This document shows, in pieces, positions 4,900 through 6,383 of a stretch of DNA of 6,383 nt. Within the stretch, counting starts at the first letter, position 1; every line of letters starts with the position of its first letter. The notes below the pieces were generated by a model, which saw only the letters and a list, made by a program, of their open reading frames with translations, searched no databases and was not told the origin of the DNA. The position numbers were made by a program, and so were the translations under genes. The DNA comes from Candidatus Peregrinibacteria bacterium (GTDB lineage Bacteria; Patescibacteriota; Gracilibacteria; UBA1369; UBA12463), in contig JACRIA010000057.1 of the NCBI GenBank assembly GCA_016215735.1, forward strand, positions 1 to 6,383, given 5' to 3'.

Positions 4900-5865
4900 A
4901 TGGGATTTTTTGAAGAATTAAGAAAACTCCGCGATCGAGAACCAAAAATAGCCTTGGTGAATATAGATGCGTTTAACAGCGAATATTGTTCATACGGTTA
5001 TAAAAATAAAGGCTGTTATTTGATTTATGCCAGCGATTACAATGAAGATTGCTACAATTGTTATTTTATTTATCATGTAAAGGATTCTGCTGAATCCGCG
5101 TATTGCTATAAATGCGAGCTTTGTTTTGAATGCATAGATTGCGATAATTGTTATAGCTGTAATTACGTAAAAGATTCAAAAAATTGTTCTGATTGCGATT
5201 ATTGCGATGATTGCATTACTTGCGACAGATGGTTTGGGTGCGTTGGTCTGCGTAAAAAACGTTTCCATGTTTTTAATGAAGATTGCGGCGATAAAAATGC
5301 ATACGCGAAAAAAGTTGAAGAAATAAAAGAAACCATGAACCGCGACGCGATTGTTAAAAAAGTGACGGATTTACGCTATGAAATTCCAATTATGTATGCG
5401 CATCAAGCTCAAAACGAAAATTCAATAGGGGATTATTTGTATAACTGCAAAAACGCTTTTATGTGTTTTGATTCAAGGCAGCTGCATGACTGCATGTATA
5501 TGAATAATACGATTGACCACAAAGACAGCATGGATTGTTCAAATATTTATTTTAAAAATGAGCTTTGCTATGAATGCGTTGCTGCGACTTATTTATATAA
5601 CTGTAATTTTTGTTATTCATGTTTCGAGAGCAATAATTTGTCTTACTGCGAGCATTGTTATAACTGCAATGATTGTTTTGGCTGTGTTTATTTGAAACAT
5701 CGCAAATATTGTATTTTGAATAAAGAATATTTGCCGGACGAATATCATAAGAAAGTTGCTGAAATCAAAGCTGAAATAGGGAAAGCTGATCCGCGGCCGC
5801 ATCTTCCAGCGTCAACTTATCCCTATGAAGACAGTTTGGCGGCGTTTTTTTGGCCAAAAGGTTAG
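4900..5865 (+). CDS. Cysteine-rich repeat protein, putative metal-binding
   Basis: 321 residues with 33 cysteines, no signal peptide and no hydrophobic membrane segment, so probably cytoplasmic. I do not know a proven function. It matches, from memory, the main part of a CPR protein family (sometimes labelled CAIB/BAIF in databases, a name I would not trust) that normally starts with a zinc ribbon. C30 to C213 all sit at multiples of three; from C223 to C271 all sit one residue out of that phase. Runs such as C69 to C87 and C250 to C262 have a Cys at every third residue. The protein has two halves, each a Cys-rich arm (30-114; 183-271) ending in a matching tail, N-[EK]-[DE]...Y-x-KKV-x-EIK (126-143; 274-290). 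Stacked Cys faces could bind several metal ions or iron-sulfur clusters. It lies 25 bases after the truncated copy, probably in the same operon. Confidence 0.75.
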   Translation: MGFFEELRKLRDREPKIALVNIDAFNSEYCSYGYKNKGCYLIYASDYNEDCYNCYFIYHVKDSAESAYCYKCELCFECIDCDNCYSCNYVKDSKNCSDCDYCDDCITCDRWFGCVGLRKKRFHVFNEDCGDKNAYAKKVEEIKETMNRDAIVKKVTDLRYEIPIMYAHQAQNENSIGDYLYNCKNAFMCFDSRQLHDCMYMNNTIDHKDSMDCSNIYFKNELCYECVAATYLYNCNFCYSCFESNNLSYCEHCYNCNDCFGCVYLKHRKYCILNKEYLPDEYHKKVAEIKAEIGKADPRPHLPASTYPYEDSLAAFFWPKG

Positions 5866-5890
5866 ACAAAAGCAAATTAATCTATATAAT
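5863..5890 (+). promoter_or_regulatory. Promoter for the zinc-ribbon gene
   Basis: TAGACA (5863-5868, five of six to TTGACA) and a perfect TATAAT (5885-5890) are 16 bases apart. The -35 box overlaps the stop codon of the cysteine-rich gene. Transcription would start near 5897, about 20 bases before the ATG. A second TATAAT at 5898-5903 has no good -35 partner. The zinc-ribbon gene can thus be expressed apart from the upstream operon. Confidence 0.5.
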
Positions 5891-5916
5891 ATAGCCGTAT
5901 AATTAACTAAAACCTT

Positions 5917-6183
5917 ATGCCTGATGAGAAGAAAGTCTGCAAAACCTGTACAAAGCCATTTCTGATAATTGAACAGGAGCAGGCGTTCTATAAAAAGAAG
6001 GATCTTCCAAGGCCCGAGAACTGCCCTGAATGCAGGCAGAAACGCAGGCTAAGCCTTCGCAATGAGCGCAGATTGTACAAGAGAAAATGCGACAAATGCC
6101 AGAAAGAGATTATCAGCACGTACAGCCCTGACAGCAAGTATATTGTTTACTGCCAGGAGTGTTTTTGGAAGCATATAGGTTAG
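5917..6183 (+). CDS. Free-standing double zinc-ribbon protein
   Basis: 88 residues with four CxxC pairs: C8/C11, C36/C39, C58/C61 and C79/C82, enough for two tetrahedral zinc sites. Between them lie FYKKKDLPRPENCPECR, then RRLSLRNERRLYKRKC and IISTYSPDSKYIVYCQEC. This is the pattern I recall as the N-terminal module of the CPR cysteine-rich family. There it usually continues past the last CxxC into a segment like the one that opens the 321-residue protein upstream (GFFEEL). Here it stops six residues after the last cysteine, so the module is a separate gene. The highly basic middle could bind nucleic acid, but that is inference. A hand count over most of the gene gives about 45% G+C, against roughly one third in sampled stretches of its upstream neighbour. 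Confidence 0.75.
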   Translation: MPDEKKVCKTCTKPFLIIEQEQAFYKKKDLPRPENCPECRQKRRLSLRNERRLYKRKCDKCQKEIISTYSPDSKYIVYCQECFWKHIG

Positions 6184-6211
6184 AGGGCGCTGCTGTAGAC
6201 AGTTGAAGTTT

Positions 6212-6240
6212 TTGACATTTGCGCCGAAATATTGTACTCT
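6212..6240 (+). promoter_or_regulatory. Possible promoter of the right-edge gene
   Basis: A perfect TTGACA (6212-6217) is followed after 17 bases by TACTCT (6235-6240), which keeps only three of six -10 bases. Position and spacing fit a start near 6247 and the ATG at 6266. No terminator is visible between the zinc-ribbon stop and this site, so read-through is also possible. Confidence 0.4.
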
Positions 6241-6265
6241 TTCAATAGATGTTATTTAGCGTTTT

Positions 6266-6383
6266 ATGGCTATAGCTACACCAAGTGATAATGTTTTGCT
6301 TCTTGTAAAGGTTCCGCATGATAACCAGGAAGGCCCGAATGTTTTTGAGGAGGTTTTGGATAATATCCATAATTTGATGGAAA
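6266..6383 (+). CDS. Start of an unidentified protein, possibly a CPR VirD4-like coupling-protein family (runs off right edge)
   Basis: 39 codons from an ATG are open to the edge. The protein begins MAIATPSDNVLLLVKVPHDN and continues into a helix, NVFEEVLDNIHNLME. The opening, a short hydrophobic strand LLLVKVP, then H/R-DN, then a helix, recalls the N-terminus of long CPR proteins annotated as type IV secretion or conjugative coupling ATPases. The diagnostic ATPase motifs would lie outside the window, so this identification is tentative. There is no ribosome-binding site. An upstream ATG at 6249 is out of frame and reaches a stop after eight codons. Confidence 0.55.
   Translation, partial: MAIATPSDNVLLLVKVPHDNQEGPNVFEEVLDNIHNLME

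Noticed and set aside
5835..5860. GGC/GCC inverted repeat with a T run at the end of the cysteine-rich gene, resembling a terminator
   Set aside because: The T run lies inside the stem region, not after it. The core is the palindrome TTTTGGCCAAAA within coding sequence, with no T-tract following, so it is not an intrinsic terminator.

Overview
The window looks like a piece of a small-genome uncultured bacterium, most likely from the Patescibacteria/CPR (Parcubacteria-like). The argument rests on three things. There is a zinc-ribbon plus cysteine-rich protein family that I associate with those genomes. The start of a protein at the right edge resembles a family common in them. The genes are densely packed and start without Shine-Dalgarno sequences. 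TAA, TAG and TGA are all used as stops, so the ordinary bacterial code fits. The phylum assignment is inference from gene content and could be wrong.

Layout. The left edge holds the start of a minus-strand DUF6922-like gene. Next come a probable C-terminal remnant of a cysteine-rich protein and about 200 bases of AT-rich DNA with dyads and a good sigma70-type promoter. From 527 to 4692 there is one plus-strand operon: a D-Ala-D-Ala-ligase-like ATP-grasp enzyme, a second and more divergent ATP-grasp, a KamA-type radical SAM aminomutase, and a third ATP-grasp resembling the first. Successive junctions are a 35-base overlap, a 4-base overlap and a 2-base gap. The operon seems to continue into a 59-residue truncated paralog and then a complete 321-residue cysteine-rich protein. 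A 25-base spacer made entirely of a heptad repeat separates those two. A promoter then drives a free-standing 88-residue zinc-ribbon protein, and another promoter candidate precedes the partial gene at the right edge.

How the genes may work together. The KamA-like enzyme keeps the iron-sulfur, SAM, PLP and lysine-binding residues of lysine 2,3-aminomutase, so it probably makes beta-lysine or a close beta-amino acid. Three carboxylate-amine ligases of the Ddl fold in the same operon could join that amino acid to others in successive ATP-dependent steps. The likely outcome is a short non-ribosomal peptide, a capped amino acid or a cell-wall cross-bridge piece containing a beta-amino acid. The product is not identifiable from sequence. 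No acetyltransferase (the ablB partner of the N-epsilon-acetyl-beta-lysine osmolyte pathway), no EF-P-lysylating EpmA and no exporter lies in the window.

The cysteine-rich proteins look like a metal-binding family whose usual zinc-ribbon and cysteine-rich modules are here encoded by separate genes in reversed order. Their cysteines fall on a strict three-residue register. Whether they are functionally linked to the ligase operon or only co-transcribed is unknown.
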